A stretch of DNA of 54,092 nt from MGNI01 sp964353875 (lineage in GTDB: Bacteria > Chloroflexota > Anaerolineae > Anaerolineales > E44-bin32). A program made the position numbers and the translations under genes. The notes under the pieces were generated by a model that saw only the letters and a list, made by a program, of their open reading frames with translations, made no database searches and was not told the DNA's origin. Within the stretch, counting starts at the first letter, position 1; the number at the start of each line of letters is the position of its first letter. The stretch is taken from contig CAYGXU010000009.1 of assembly GCA_964353875.1 (NCBI GenBank), forward strand, positions 1 to 54,092. The letters run 5' to 3'. Positions 26,611 to 34,694 of this stretch are shown here, piece after piece.

Positions 26611-26758
26611 CCTGCCTCGAGTATCGTACGATCCAATGAGATAGCAGGAGGCAGGTAAATATGGCGTCTCGTACAAAAAACAGGCAGAATCGGACTTAAG
26701 GCTTCAAGTGAGTGAGCATAATGGATGACATAATCATGAATCAAGAGAGACGCCATAT
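26611..26758 (+). promoter_or_regulatory. pstC-pstA leader with two alternative inverted repeats
   Basis: CCTGCCTC (26611-26618) can pair with GAGGCAGG (26648-26655), which covers the AGGAGG ribosome site of the small ORF at 26661. Separately, ATATGGCGTCTC (26659-26670) is perfectly complementary to GAGACGCCATAT (26747-26758), enclosing the pstA start. The arrangement suggests translational control within the operon; this is inference. Confidence 0.45.
26661..26699 (+). CDS. Candidate 12-residue leader peptide between pstC and pstA
   Basis: ATG 26661 follows AGGAGG (26646-26651) at normal spacing and encodes MASRTKNRQNRT, then TAA. It is the strongest ribosome binding site in the pstSCAB transcript, whereas pstA itself lacks a clear one. 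A leader peptide that opens or closes the pstA start through the surrounding inverted repeats is a reasonable hypothesis. It may also be chance. Confidence 0.4.
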   Translation: MASRTKNRQNRT

Positions 26759-27611
26759 TCAGAGCAACTTACGCAAGATTTCGCAACGCCTTGGCTTCGC
26801 CGTCATGACGCTTGCTGCATTGTTCACCGTCGTCCCAATCGTCCTTGTTGTAGGCTTCGTTGCCTGGAAAGGTGCCCCGGCCATATCCTGGGAATTTTTA
26901 TCACAAATGCCACGCGATGGCATGCGTGCTGGCGGAATCCTTCCCGCCATCATCGGTACATTCTGGCTTACGGTTGGGACCGCCATCATTTCTGTACCTC
27001 TCGGCATAGGGGCAGCCATCTATCTTGCCGAATATGCTCCAGAAAGTCGTTGGACGCGCACCATCCGTATTGCGATCATCAATCTCGCCGGGATCCCCTC
27101 GGTAGTCTTCGGCCTTTTTGGACTGGGGCTGTTTGTCCTTTTCCTTCGCTTTGGGACAAGTATCCTGGCCGGTTCGTTGACCCTTGCAATCATGACCTTG
27201 CCGGTGATCATCAGCACAGCGGAGGAAGCCCTGCGCGCGGTCCCCAATAATTTTCGGGTTGTGAGCATCTCCCTGGGAGGGACGAAATGGCAGACGATTC
27301 GGCGCATCGTACTTCCGCAGGCTTTACCCGGGATCCTCACTGGGATCATCCTTGGCCTGGAACGGGCTGCAGGTGAGACAGCGCCAATCCTCTTCACCGT
27401 TGCAGCTTTTTTCCTACCCCGTCTACCTACCTCCATCTTGGATGCCAGCATGGCCTTGCCTTATCATCTTTTCGTCATCTCCACCCAGGTTCCAGGAATG
27501 CCCATTCAAATTCAATATGGCACTGCCATCGTCTTACTGACCTTCGTGCTCGGGATGAACATTATTGCCACAGTCATCCGTTCGAGAGCAAGGGTAAAAA
27601 GACAATGGTAA
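26721..27611 (+). CDS. pstA: Phosphate ABC transporter permease PstA
   Basis: About 296 residues, six spans. IAIINLAGIPSVVFGLFGLG, LGGTKWQTIRRIVLPQALPG (EAA loop) and GLERAAGETAPILFTVAAFF are PstA signatures. Possible starts are GTG 26712, ATG 26721 and ATG 26736; none has a good Shine-Dalgarno, and the 12-bp inverted repeat arm at 26747 lies inside the first codons. It forms the channel with PstC. Confidence 0.93.
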   Translation: MDDIIMNQERRHIQSNLRKISQRLGFAVMTLAALFTVVPIVLVVGFVAWKGAPAISWEFLSQMPRDGMRAGGILPAIIGTFWLTVGTAIISVPLGIGAAIYLAEYAPESRWTRTIRIAIINLAGIPSVVFGLFGLGLFVLFLRFGTSILAGSLTLAIMTLPVIISTAEEALRAVPNNFRVVSISLGGTKWQTIRRIVLPQALPGILTGIILGLERAAGETAPILFTVAAFFLPRLPTSILDASMALPYHLFVISTQVPGMPIQIQYGTAIVLLTFVLGMNIIATVIRSRARVKRQW

Positions 27612-28447
27612 ATAACTCGACAATAATACATGAAATATCTTCTCGGAAGAATGATGAAATTCCATCGATTTCTCAGGAAGGGAACAATTCAAAGCCCAAA
27701 ATCATCATCGAATCTCTAAGCATAGCTTATTCGGACGGGACCGAATCGCTTAAAAACATCAACCTTAATATTCCTGAAAATGCAATTTCCGTCCTTTTCG
27801 GTCCTGCTGGCGGGGGAAAGTCTACGCTCCTGCGCACATTGAACCGACTCAATGATCTCGCTGATGTCCAACAACTGTCCGGACATGTCTGGATCGATGG
27901 GACTGACATCCTTGATCCAAATATCGATACCAACGCCCTAAGGAGAAAAGTGGGGATTGTTTTCGCCCAGCCCGTTGTCTTGCCCATGGCTATACGAGCG
28001 AACTTGATTTATGGGCTCGAATTGGCCGGAAATAAGAACCGCTCTAAGTTTGCGGAAGCTGTCGAGCGAAGCTTAAAGGCGGCTGCGTTGTGGGAAGAGG
28101 TCCATGACCGCCTGGATGATCCTGCAGTATCCCTCTCCGGAGGACAGCAACAACGACTCTGCCTGGCGCGTGTCCTGGCGCTGGAACCAGAAGTGATCTT
28201 GCTCGACGAACCCACTTCCGGACTCGATCCCATTTCGACGGGAAAGGTTGAAGCGACACTTAGAGAACTCTCGAAGAGTTACACGATTGTTCTCGTCCCA
28301 CACTCCATCCAGCAAGGGGCGCGCGTGTCCGACTACGCGGCTTTCTTCCTTAATGGTGAATTGATTGAATTCGCCCCTGGAAAGCAAATCTTCATGAATC
28401 CACGGGATAAACGTACAGAAGATTATGTTGAGGGTCGTTTTGGTTAA
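27605..28447 (+). CDS. pstB: Second phosphate ABC transporter ATPase (PstB paralogue)
   Basis: A 280-residue PstB-type ATPase with an extra N-terminal tail of about 30 polar residues. FGPAGGGKST is the P-loop, VFAQPVVLPMAIRANLIYGL the Q-loop region (unlike the usual FQxPNPFP of PstB), LSGGQQQRLCLARVLA the signature, and VPHSIQQGARVS the switch (His conserved). It overlaps the end of pstA by seven bases. It is closer to the divergent PhoT-like second ATPases than to canonical PstB; pairing with PstSCA follows from the operon. Confidence 0.88.
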   Translation: MVNNSTIIHEISSRKNDEIPSISQEGNNSKPKIIIESLSIAYSDGTESLKNINLNIPENAISVLFGPAGGGKSTLLRTLNRLNDLADVQQLSGHVWIDGTDILDPNIDTNALRRKVGIVFAQPVVLPMAIRANLIYGLELAGNKNRSKFAEAVERSLKAAALWEEVHDRLDDPAVSLSGGQQQRLCLARVLALEPEVILLDEPTSGLDPISTGKVEATLRELSKSYTIVLVPHSIQQGARVSDYAAFFLNGELIEFAPGKQIFMNPRDKRTEDYVEGRFG

Positions 28448-29023
28448 CCGAGTTTTGATCCTACTCTCACTGCCTCCATTAAAATTGCCAGAAGTTAGAA
28501 GAAGGAACGAAACACCTATAAACTGAGGCTCCATCTCTTCATCTTCAATAAAGCAAAACAGTGCCATAGCGCCGGTTGAGTGAAGCCAATCAATCTGGCC
28601 TTTATTTAGAGAAGCGTTTAGATCACTCACAGAAATATAGATTATTAAGTAAGATGTAGATTTAGATCAATAAGAGGAAGAACTATTCCACGGGTAGACT
28701 GTGTTCTGCTGCTTGAATGGAATCCTTGACGCTCAGCGCTATTCTGCATAAACTATGTTTAACAGGCGCTCCCGCCGTTCTGTGGTTTTTTTTCTACAGG
28801 TCGGCGGTTTTTCTTTAAGATTACAAGAATGTTTGATACCTATCGCTGCTCAATCTTCTTTGCATTCCTTACTCATGCTGCTGGAGTGAATCCTGGCCGA
28901 GAAGATCAGTCACTTGCAAGGCGGCTCTCGTTCCACTACTGAGCCGGTCGTGAGATAACCCCACCTCTTATGGATCATTCGTTTTTCCCCTCATGGAGAA
29001 GGGTCACTTTTCAGAAAAGGAAC
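28448..29023. other. Long intergenic region, no supported gene
   Basis: Nothing convincing is encoded. A 44-codon plus-strand ORF (28755-28889, MFNRRSRRSVVFFLQ) is preceded by TTGACG, 17 bp, TAAACT but has no ribosome site. CCGCCG and CGGCGG flank a T-rich loop near 28770-28807. Both neighbouring operons end here, so convergent terminators would be expected; I see none that is clear. Confidence 0.4.
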
Positions 29024-29641
29024 TCAAGATAATACAGCCAGGATTTGATCTAATCCAATTGGACCTGCGCGTAGAAGGATGGGGGTTTCTGTAATGCAAT
29101 CAACCACAGTTGAGGGTATTTGGCCAGGAGTGAGGCCTCCATCGATCACCAATTCGATTTTTCCCCCCAGCTGCTGAAGTACTTCATCAGCGTTGCGAGA
29201 ATTGGGATGATCTGAACGGTTGGCGGATGTAACCGCCATAGGACCTGTGCGTGAAAGGAGTTCGCAAGCAAAGGTATGAGCAGGAATCCTTACACCAACT
29301 GTTCCCGAACTGCTGATCTCAGCGGGTAAATCGGGATGGCTTTCTACAACGATCGTCAAAGGACCCGGCCAGAATTGATCTGCCAGGATCTGTGCTGCCT
29401 TCTTTAGCCTAACCGTAATGCGACTTAGCTGGTTCTGACTTGAAATTAGGACCGGCAACGGTCGTTCCCGATCTCGCTGCTTTACGCTATAGAGGCGCTC
29501 GATAGAAGCGCGATTGAAAGCCAGGGCACCGAGCCCATAAACCGTATCGGTAGGGAAGGCAACCAATCCTCCAGAATGCAAAACTTGCATCGCGCGATCA
29601 AAGCAATCCCCATGGTCGGTTGACAATACTTCGGTTTTCAT
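29024..29641 (-). CDS. tsaC: L-threonylcarbamoyladenylate synthase (Sua5/YciO/YrdC)
   Basis: A 205-residue YrdC-domain protein. GGLVAFPTDTVYGLGALAF and VKQRDRERPLPVLI carry the KxR substrate motif, and GPMAVTSANRSDHPN the ATP-binding SxN. It makes threonylcarbamoyl-AMP from threonine, bicarbonate and ATP for t6A, the substrate used with TsaB and TsaE encoded elsewhere in the window. No Sua5 C-terminal domain is present. Third gene after prfA-prmC, a common bacterial arrangement. Confidence 0.93.
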   Translation of the reverse strand: MKTEVLSTDHGDCFDRAMQVLHSGGLVAFPTDTVYGLGALAFNRASIERLYSVKQRDRERPLPVLISSQNQLSRITVRLKKAAQILADQFWPGPLTIVVESHPDLPAEISSSGTVGVRIPAHTFACELLSRTGPMAVTSANRSDHPNSRNADEVLQQLGGKIELVIDGGLTPGQIPSTVVDCITETPILLRAGPIGLDQILAVLS

Positions 29642-29651
29642 CCACCCTTCC

Positions 29652-30500
29652 TTACAGGTCGATCACTAGCACGCGCTCCCATCCCGCCAGATCGTAAAGA
29701 AGTTGCAGCTTTGCGCTAGGAAATGCTCGTTGTGCAAGCTCACATGCGCGCTGTCCTTGTGAAGCTTCGAGTTCAATTAAAACCCGCCCGCCTGGATTCA
29801 CTTTTCCTGGCAGGTCTGTAAGCATTTCGCTGATCAAATCCAAACCGTCCTCCCCACCATCGAGCGCCAACCAGGGTTCTCTCTTGCTGACTGCTAATCG
29901 CGCCAATTTCGTTCTGGGGATATAAGGCAAGTTGGCGCACACCAAATCAAATCCCTTCTTCAGAGCGGCGATTAGATCGGCCTGAATCAAAAAGAGACGC
30001 CCGGCTACATGATGGTCCTCCGCATTCCTTCTTGCGATATCCAAAACCTGGAGGGAGAGATCAGTCGCTATAACCTGTAAATCTTGGACCTCCGCCAGCA
30101 AAGTTACAGCAATACAGCCCGATCCTGTCCCGACATCCAGCGCCCAGCCCTTCTCCGGATTCTCGAGCAAGAATTGGCGCGCGGCATCAATCAGGTGCTC
30201 TGTTTCAGGGCGTGGGATAAGAACATCTTCGCTGAGTTGAAAACGCCTTCCATAAAACTCCCACCACCCCAGGACATAGGGCAATGGTTCGCCAGATATA
30301 TACGTTTGGAACCTTTTACAATATTGGCCTGTCTGAGTTTCATTTAATTGAAATTCGGGATGAGCCAATACCCAAGTTCGGTCTTTCTGAAGAATATCCG
30401 CCAGGAGCAACTGCAAGTCTGATGCTGGGGACTCATGGATATCGGCTGACGCCCGGCGCCCCTCTTCTAAGGCTTTACGGATAGTCAATGAAGATTTCAA
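29652..30500 (-). CDS. prmC: Peptide chain release factor N5-glutamine methyltransferase
   Basis: It methylates the GGQ glutamine of release factors. ALDVGTGSGCIAVTLLAEV is the SAM motif. The active-site motif reads NLPYIP in place of the usual NPPY; the Asn and the Tyr-type aromatic are kept. The N-terminal helical domain is present. TTG start (30500) overlaps the prfA stop in TTGA with GAGG four bases before. Together with prfA it forms the expected pair. Confidence 0.93.
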   Translation of the reverse strand: MKSSLTIRKALEEGRRASADIHESPASDLQLLLADILQKDRTWVLAHPEFQLNETQTGQYCKRFQTYISGEPLPYVLGWWEFYGRRFQLSEDVLIPRPETEHLIDAARQFLLENPEKGWALDVGTGSGCIAVTLLAEVQDLQVIATDLSLQVLDIARRNAEDHHVAGRLFLIQADLIAALKKGFDLVCANLPYIPRTKLARLAVSKREPWLALDGGEDGLDLISEMLTDLPGKVNPGGRVLIELEASQGQRACELAQRAFPSAKLQLLYDLAGWERVLVIDL

Positions 30501-31579
30501 GCTTCCTCGCCTATCGCCTGAAGGCGCTCCGCTTCATCGCGAGTCGCGAGTTCATCAATAAAGGTATCCAAATCACCATCAAGAATCGTGGGGAGATTAT
30601 AGGCGGAAAGCCCAATGCGATGATCTGTCACGCGCGATTGCGGGAAGTTGTAGGTCCTGATTTTTTCAGAACGCTCTCCAGTCCCAACTTGTGCGCGTCG
30701 GGTCGCATCCACTTCCTCTTGCTGTTCGCGTAAGGCGATCTCATAGAGTCGAGCTCGAAGGATGTGCATCGCTCGAAGGCGATTCTGCAATTGCGATCGT
30801 TCATCTTGACATTGCACAACCATTCCTGTCGGCAGATGCGTTAGACGGACCGCGGTGGCATTCTTCTGGACGTTTTGCCCTCCAGCACCCGTCGATCGGT
30901 AGACATCCATGTGAATGTCTTTCTCAGGAATTGCTATCTCCACCTCATCTACTTCAGCCAAAACTGCAACTGTGGCCGTCGATGTATGGATCCGACCTTG
31001 CGCCTCGGTAACAGGCACACGCTGCACACGGTGGACACCCGATTCATATTTGAGACGTGAATAGGCCCCTCGCCCCCTAACTTCAAATATGATCTCTTTA
31101 AATCCCCCCACGCCTGTGTCATGTTGAGAGAGGATTTCAGTCCCCCAGCCACGACTCTCTGCATGACGGCTATACATACGGAATAGGTCAGCCGCGAACA
31201 ATCCCGCCTCATCACCACCTGTTCCCGCTCGAATCTCCATGATCACATTGCGTGCATCACGGGGATCACGCGGCAGGAGCAGCTTGCGCAATTGTTCTTC
31301 TAGAGCCTCAAGCTTCGGACCAATCTGTGCAACCTCAGACTCTGCTAGAAGTTGCATCTCCTCATCATCCGCCTCGAGCAGGGCATGTGCACCTTCGAAG
31401 TCTTTGGAGAGTGCTTTATACTCTCGGAAAGTATTGACAATAGGCTCGAGAGTAGCTCGCTCCCTCGCCAACTCGGCGACCAGCTGATAATCCCCGGCCG
31501 CATGTGCCATTTGCTCTTCGAGGATCTGGAAATGGGTTTCGATCCCAGATATTTTTTCTAAGAATTCCATCATACACAC
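30497..31579 (-). CDS. prfA: Peptide chain release factor 1
   Basis: RF1 recognises UAA and UAG. The PxT-type codon-recognition segment lies in HRVQRVPVTEAQGR, and STGAGGQNVQKNATAVRLTH contains the GGQ motif that triggers peptide release. GTG 31579 has GGGAG six bases upstream; ATG 31573 or 31570 are alternatives. The ribosome site lies in one arm of a hairpin (31586-31606). Confidence 0.95.
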   Translation of the reverse strand: MCMMEFLEKISGIETHFQILEEQMAHAAGDYQLVAELARERATLEPIVNTFREYKALSKDFEGAHALLEADDEEMQLLAESEVAQIGPKLEALEEQLRKLLLPRDPRDARNVIMEIRAGTGGDEAGLFAADLFRMYSRHAESRGWGTEILSQHDTGVGGFKEIIFEVRGRGAYSRLKYESGVHRVQRVPVTEAQGRIHTSTATVAVLAEVDEVEIAIPEKDIHMDVYRSTGAGGQNVQKNATAVRLTHLPTGMVVQCQDERSQLQNRLRAMHILRARLYEIALREQQEEVDATRRAQVGTGERSEKIRTYNFPQSRVTDHRIGLSAYNLPTILDGDLDTFIDELATRDEAERLQAIGEEA

Positions 31580-31585
31580 AATAAA

Positions 31586-31624
31586 CTCCCACGTAATTTG
31601 TGGGAGGGTTGATTTATTATACCA
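31586..31624 (-). promoter_or_regulatory. prfA promoter and 5' hairpin over the ribosome site
   Basis: An extended -10 promoter (TGGTATAAT, 31624-31616) places transcription start near 31609. The transcript begins almost at once with a perfect 7-bp stem CTCCCAC/GTGGGAG (31606-31586) followed by TTTATT. The 3' arm contains GGGAG, the prfA Shine-Dalgarno. It may limit translation initiation or act as an early terminator. Confidence 0.6.
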
Positions 31625-32031
31625 TGCGCGTAATTTACCTTACCACATACAGATTGGGTGCATTTCCATGAAAGGGGGCGAAACTCCCTTAAGTTCCTGC
31701 GGATATTGGCTTATCACTCATAAACCCATTACATCACAGCAACCTTCAAAGCTTTTCCCAAAGCTGCAGTCAACAATATCCTCTGTTTTCTCTATTAAAA
31801 ATCGCATTCGGGTCTGAGGGCGAGGCTTCTCCAGATTCTCATCCTGACAAGGCTTTCTTGAGCCACGTCTGCCCTCCTCAAGGCTCGGAGCATGTGTGGG
31901 GATTTCAAATAGCTTGCTGGAATATTATTAATAGATATGCTATGAGAATGGATCAGTTTTTTGCCGGGGAACCTATGATGGACTTTAAACGTCTACTTAA
32001 GTAGATATATTACCAAGGATGGAGGTACGCC
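31625..32031. other. Intergenic region with a 14-bp palindrome before the VIT/VWA gene
   Basis: No gene is supported in the first 300 bases. Near the right end, TTGCTG, 16 bp, TATGCT may be the promoter for the VIT/VWA gene. A perfect palindrome TCTACTTAAGTAGA (31992-32005) lies in the leader, overlapping the end of an 18-codon ORF starting at 31949. The palindrome is a candidate operator. Confidence 0.45.
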
Positions 32032-34374
32032 ATGAAACGAGTAAAAATCATCATCCTGAGTTTGCTACTTCTTCCCGCCCTTCTCTTCTCGACCACACCC
32101 GCCCGGGCGGATGGAATCATCATCCCTGAACCACCCATCTGTGACCCGGGACCTTGCCCAAGACCCATCCCCATAGCCCAGTTGGCGATCAAATATCACC
32201 GTGTTCAAGTTACTATCGAAGATCAAGTGGCGACGACCCATGTCGATCAGGTCTTCCGCAACGATAACGATTGGCAAATCGAGGGTACCTATATCTTCCC
32301 TATCCCTACTGGGGCGAGCATCAGCCAATTCACCATGTGGGTGGATGGCGAGGCGGTTGAAGGGAAAATCCTTACCAAGGAAGAAGCGCGTAGGACCTAT
32401 GAAGACATTGTTCGCAACTTGCGAGATCCCGCCTTGCTCGAATACATCGATCGAGGCGCAGTCCAGGCCTCTATCTTCCCCATCCCCCCCGGTGGCGAAC
32501 GACGGATCGAACTGGAATATAGCGAGGTGCTCATAGCCGATCAAGGATTGATCCACTATCGCTATCCGCTGAACACAGAGAAATTTTCAACATTACCCTT
32601 AGAGGAGGTGGCCGTATCCATCCGAGTAGAATCATCCGTCCCGGTTCGGGCGGTCTATTCCCCCTCGCATGAAGTATCGATCGAACGCGATAGCGAGTAT
32701 CAGTTTGTAGTCGGTTATGAAAAATACGATGTCACGCCCGACAAAGACTTTGATCTCTTCTACTCGGTTGCCGAGGAGGATTTCGGCTTGAACTTGATTT
32801 CTTTCCGAGATTCCCAAAGCGAAGATGAGGATGGTTTCTTCCTGCTGATCGCCGCTCCCAGTGTCAAGATCGATCCAGACAAGGCCATCGTCAAAGATGT
32901 GATCCTTGTCCTCGATCGGTCCGGTAGCATGGAAGGGGAGAAGTTCCAACAGGCACAAGAAGCGCTTCACTTTGTCTTAGATCATATCAATCCTGAAGAT
33001 CGTTTCAACATCATCGCATTCAGCACGGGACTCCAATCCTACGCCACCTCCCTTCGACCCAACTCCGAGGTGGATGAAGCCAAGCGTTGGGTGGACTCGC
33101 TCTCCGCCAACGGTTCGACCGATATCAACCGGGCTTTGTTAGAGGCGCTTGCCCTGATAGGTCGACAACGCCCGACCATGCTGATCTTCCTTACCGATGG
33201 CCTGCCTACGGAAGGCGTCACAGATACGCAACAAATCATCGCCAATATTGCTGACAATGCCCCTGAAAATGTGCGCCTTTTCGCCTTTGGCGTTGGTTAC
33301 GATGTCGACACATTCTTGTTGGATACGCTCACCCAGGAGAACCATGGGACGACCACCTACGTGACGCCCGACCAGGCCATCGATGAAACCGTTTCCGGTT
33401 TCTACGCCAAAATCAACGACCCGGTCCTCACCGATGTGGAGCTTAATTTTGGCGATATCGTGGTCTATGACCTCTACCCTGAACCATTGCCGGATTTATT
33501 CGCCGGAACCCAACTGATCGCGGTTGGGCGCTACAAGGCTTCTGGAACCGAGACTGTACAGCTATCCGGCGAGGTGAACGATGAGGCAGTTTCTTTCGAC
33601 TACATGGAGCAACGATTCCGATCGGCTGGTGGACCGGACTTTCTGCCACGCTTATGGGCAACCCGCAAGATCGGCGCTTTGCTTAATCAAATTCGATTGA
33701 AGGGTGCAGAAGAAGAACTGGTTGACCAAATAGTGCAACTCAGCATTCGCTATGGGATCATCACTCCCTATACTTCTTTCCTGGTAACTGAGCCGGCTGT
33801 CCTGGGCGCCGAGGCGCAAGACGCGATCTCCTCCGACGCTTATGAGAATTATTTGGCAGCTCCATCCGCCGTTGCAGGGGAAGCGGCGGTGGAAAGAGCG
33901 GCTGAATGGGGCAAGATCATGGGCGCCGATGTGCCTAGTGGTCCCGGAGCAGATGTGGCTGACCTGGTTCGCATCGCGGGAGCGAATACCTTCCGCTATG
34001 TCGACGGCATCTGGATCGATACGCGCTTTGACCCCGATAAGATGGAGACCCAAAAGGTGCCCTTTCTTTCGGAGGATTACTTCGAGCTTGCCAGCGCCAG
34101 TGTTGATATCGCCGCTGCTTTCGCTCTGGGCGAGCGCGTGATCATTATCGTGGGCGAGGACGCCTACGAAGTTGTCGGGGTCGAGGACGAGGGCGATGAG
34201 ATCTCCATCCCACCCGCGTCAACGGAGGATGCTTCTCAGGAAACAACTGAAATTGACGAGCCTATTCAAGACAATCCAACCAAACCGAAGGGTACATTGC
34301 CGTTATGCTCGAGTGCTCTCATCGCACTTGGGTTGATGATTCTTCCGATTAGCTTACGTACGCGGCGATCATAG
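32032..34374 (+). CDS. VIT and VWA domain surface protein (inter-alpha-trypsin-inhibitor-like)
   Basis: A 780-residue secreted protein. A signal peptide (ending APARA-like, about 25) precedes a VIT domain (about 45-165; HVDQVFRNDNDWQIEGTYIF is typical), then a VWA domain (about 285-460) with an intact metal-adhesion site DRSGSM near residue 294 and FLTDGLPTEG. The C-terminus has a short TLPLCSS, one hydrophobic helix and RTRRS, an arrangement like a sorting or anchoring signal. GGAGGT nine bases before the ATG fixes the start. It probably takes part in adhesion or complex assembly at the cell surface. A sortase gene lies 5 kb away. Confidence 0.9.
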   Translation: MKRVKIIILSLLLLPALLFSTTPARADGIIIPEPPICDPGPCPRPIPIAQLAIKYHRVQVTIEDQVATTHVDQVFRNDNDWQIEGTYIFPIPTGASISQFTMWVDGEAVEGKILTKEEARRTYEDIVRNLRDPALLEYIDRGAVQASIFPIPPGGERRIELEYSEVLIADQGLIHYRYPLNTEKFSTLPLEEVAVSIRVESSVPVRAVYSPSHEVSIERDSEYQFVVGYEKYDVTPDKDFDLFYSVAEEDFGLNLISFRDSQSEDEDGFFLLIAAPSVKIDPDKAIVKDVILVLDRSGSMEGEKFQQAQEALHFVLDHINPEDRFNIIAFSTGLQSYATSLRPNSEVDEAKRWVDSLSANGSTDINRALLEALALIGRQRPTMLIFLTDGLPTEGVTDTQQIIANIADNAPENVRLFAFGVGYDVDTFLLDTLTQENHGTTTYVTPDQAIDETVSGFYAKINDPVLTDVELNFGDIVVYDLYPEPLPDLFAGTQLIAVGRYKASGTETVQLSGEVNDEAVSFDYMEQRFRSAGGPDFLPRLWATRKIGALLNQIRLKGAEEELVDQIVQLSIRYGIITPYTSFLVTEPAVLGAEAQDAISSDAYENYLAAPSAVAGEAAVERAAEWGKIMGADVPSGPGADVADLVRIAGANTFRYVDGIWIDTRFDPDKMETQKVPFLSEDYFELASASVDIAAAFALGERVIIIVGEDAYEVVGVEDEGDEISIPPASTEDASQETTEIDEPIQDNPTKPKGTLPLCSSALIALGLMILPISLRTRRS

Positions 34375-34560
34375 AGGCGTATTGAAATACGGAGGGCGGG
34401 TTTCCATACACGCCGCCACATCCCATCCGTGGCACCGGTTTCTACTCCCGCCGTTACATCTTGCGGGCTTTCAAGCTTGCCCCTACATTTCCGCCGATCC
34501 CCGTAGGGTGGGTTTCTATACCCGCCCGTTCATCTCAATTTAGAGATTTCGTCCCCGAAA
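34375..34560. repeat. Degenerate REP-like GC-rich repeats
   Basis: Four imperfect copies of a motif close to GGGCGGGTTTCTATACCCG are arranged over 180 bases, some with internal dyad symmetry (for example GGGTGGGTTTCTATACCCGC at about 34507). Interspersed palindromes of this type are common in Chloroflexota intergenic DNA. No ORF of substance is present. Confidence 0.55.
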
Positions 34561-34564
34561 ACAA

Positions 34565-34584
34565 GGCGAGATCAGAATCTCGCC
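34565..34584. terminator. Bidirectional hairpin between converging genes
   Basis: A perfect stem GGCGAGAT/ATCTCGCC with a CAGA loop between the converging VIT/VWA gene and the linker protein. No strong T-run follows, so termination is inferred from position. Confidence 0.5.
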
Positions 34585-34694
34585 CTATATCATGCGCAAA
34601 ATGAAGTTGGGATCTTCATAACTATCCGTTCATGCACATTGATTTACCCCATTCCTGGTTTCTTATGGCCCCATGAAGGAATATCAAGATTCTA

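Noticed and set aside
28755..28889. 44-codon ORF with an upstream promoter-like sequence
   Set aside because: The -10 touches the ATG, the hexamer is weak, and there is no ribosome site or recognisable product.
34375..34560. Remnant of an insertion sequence
   Set aside because: No transposase fragment or terminal repeats; the pattern fits dispersed REP-like palindromes better.
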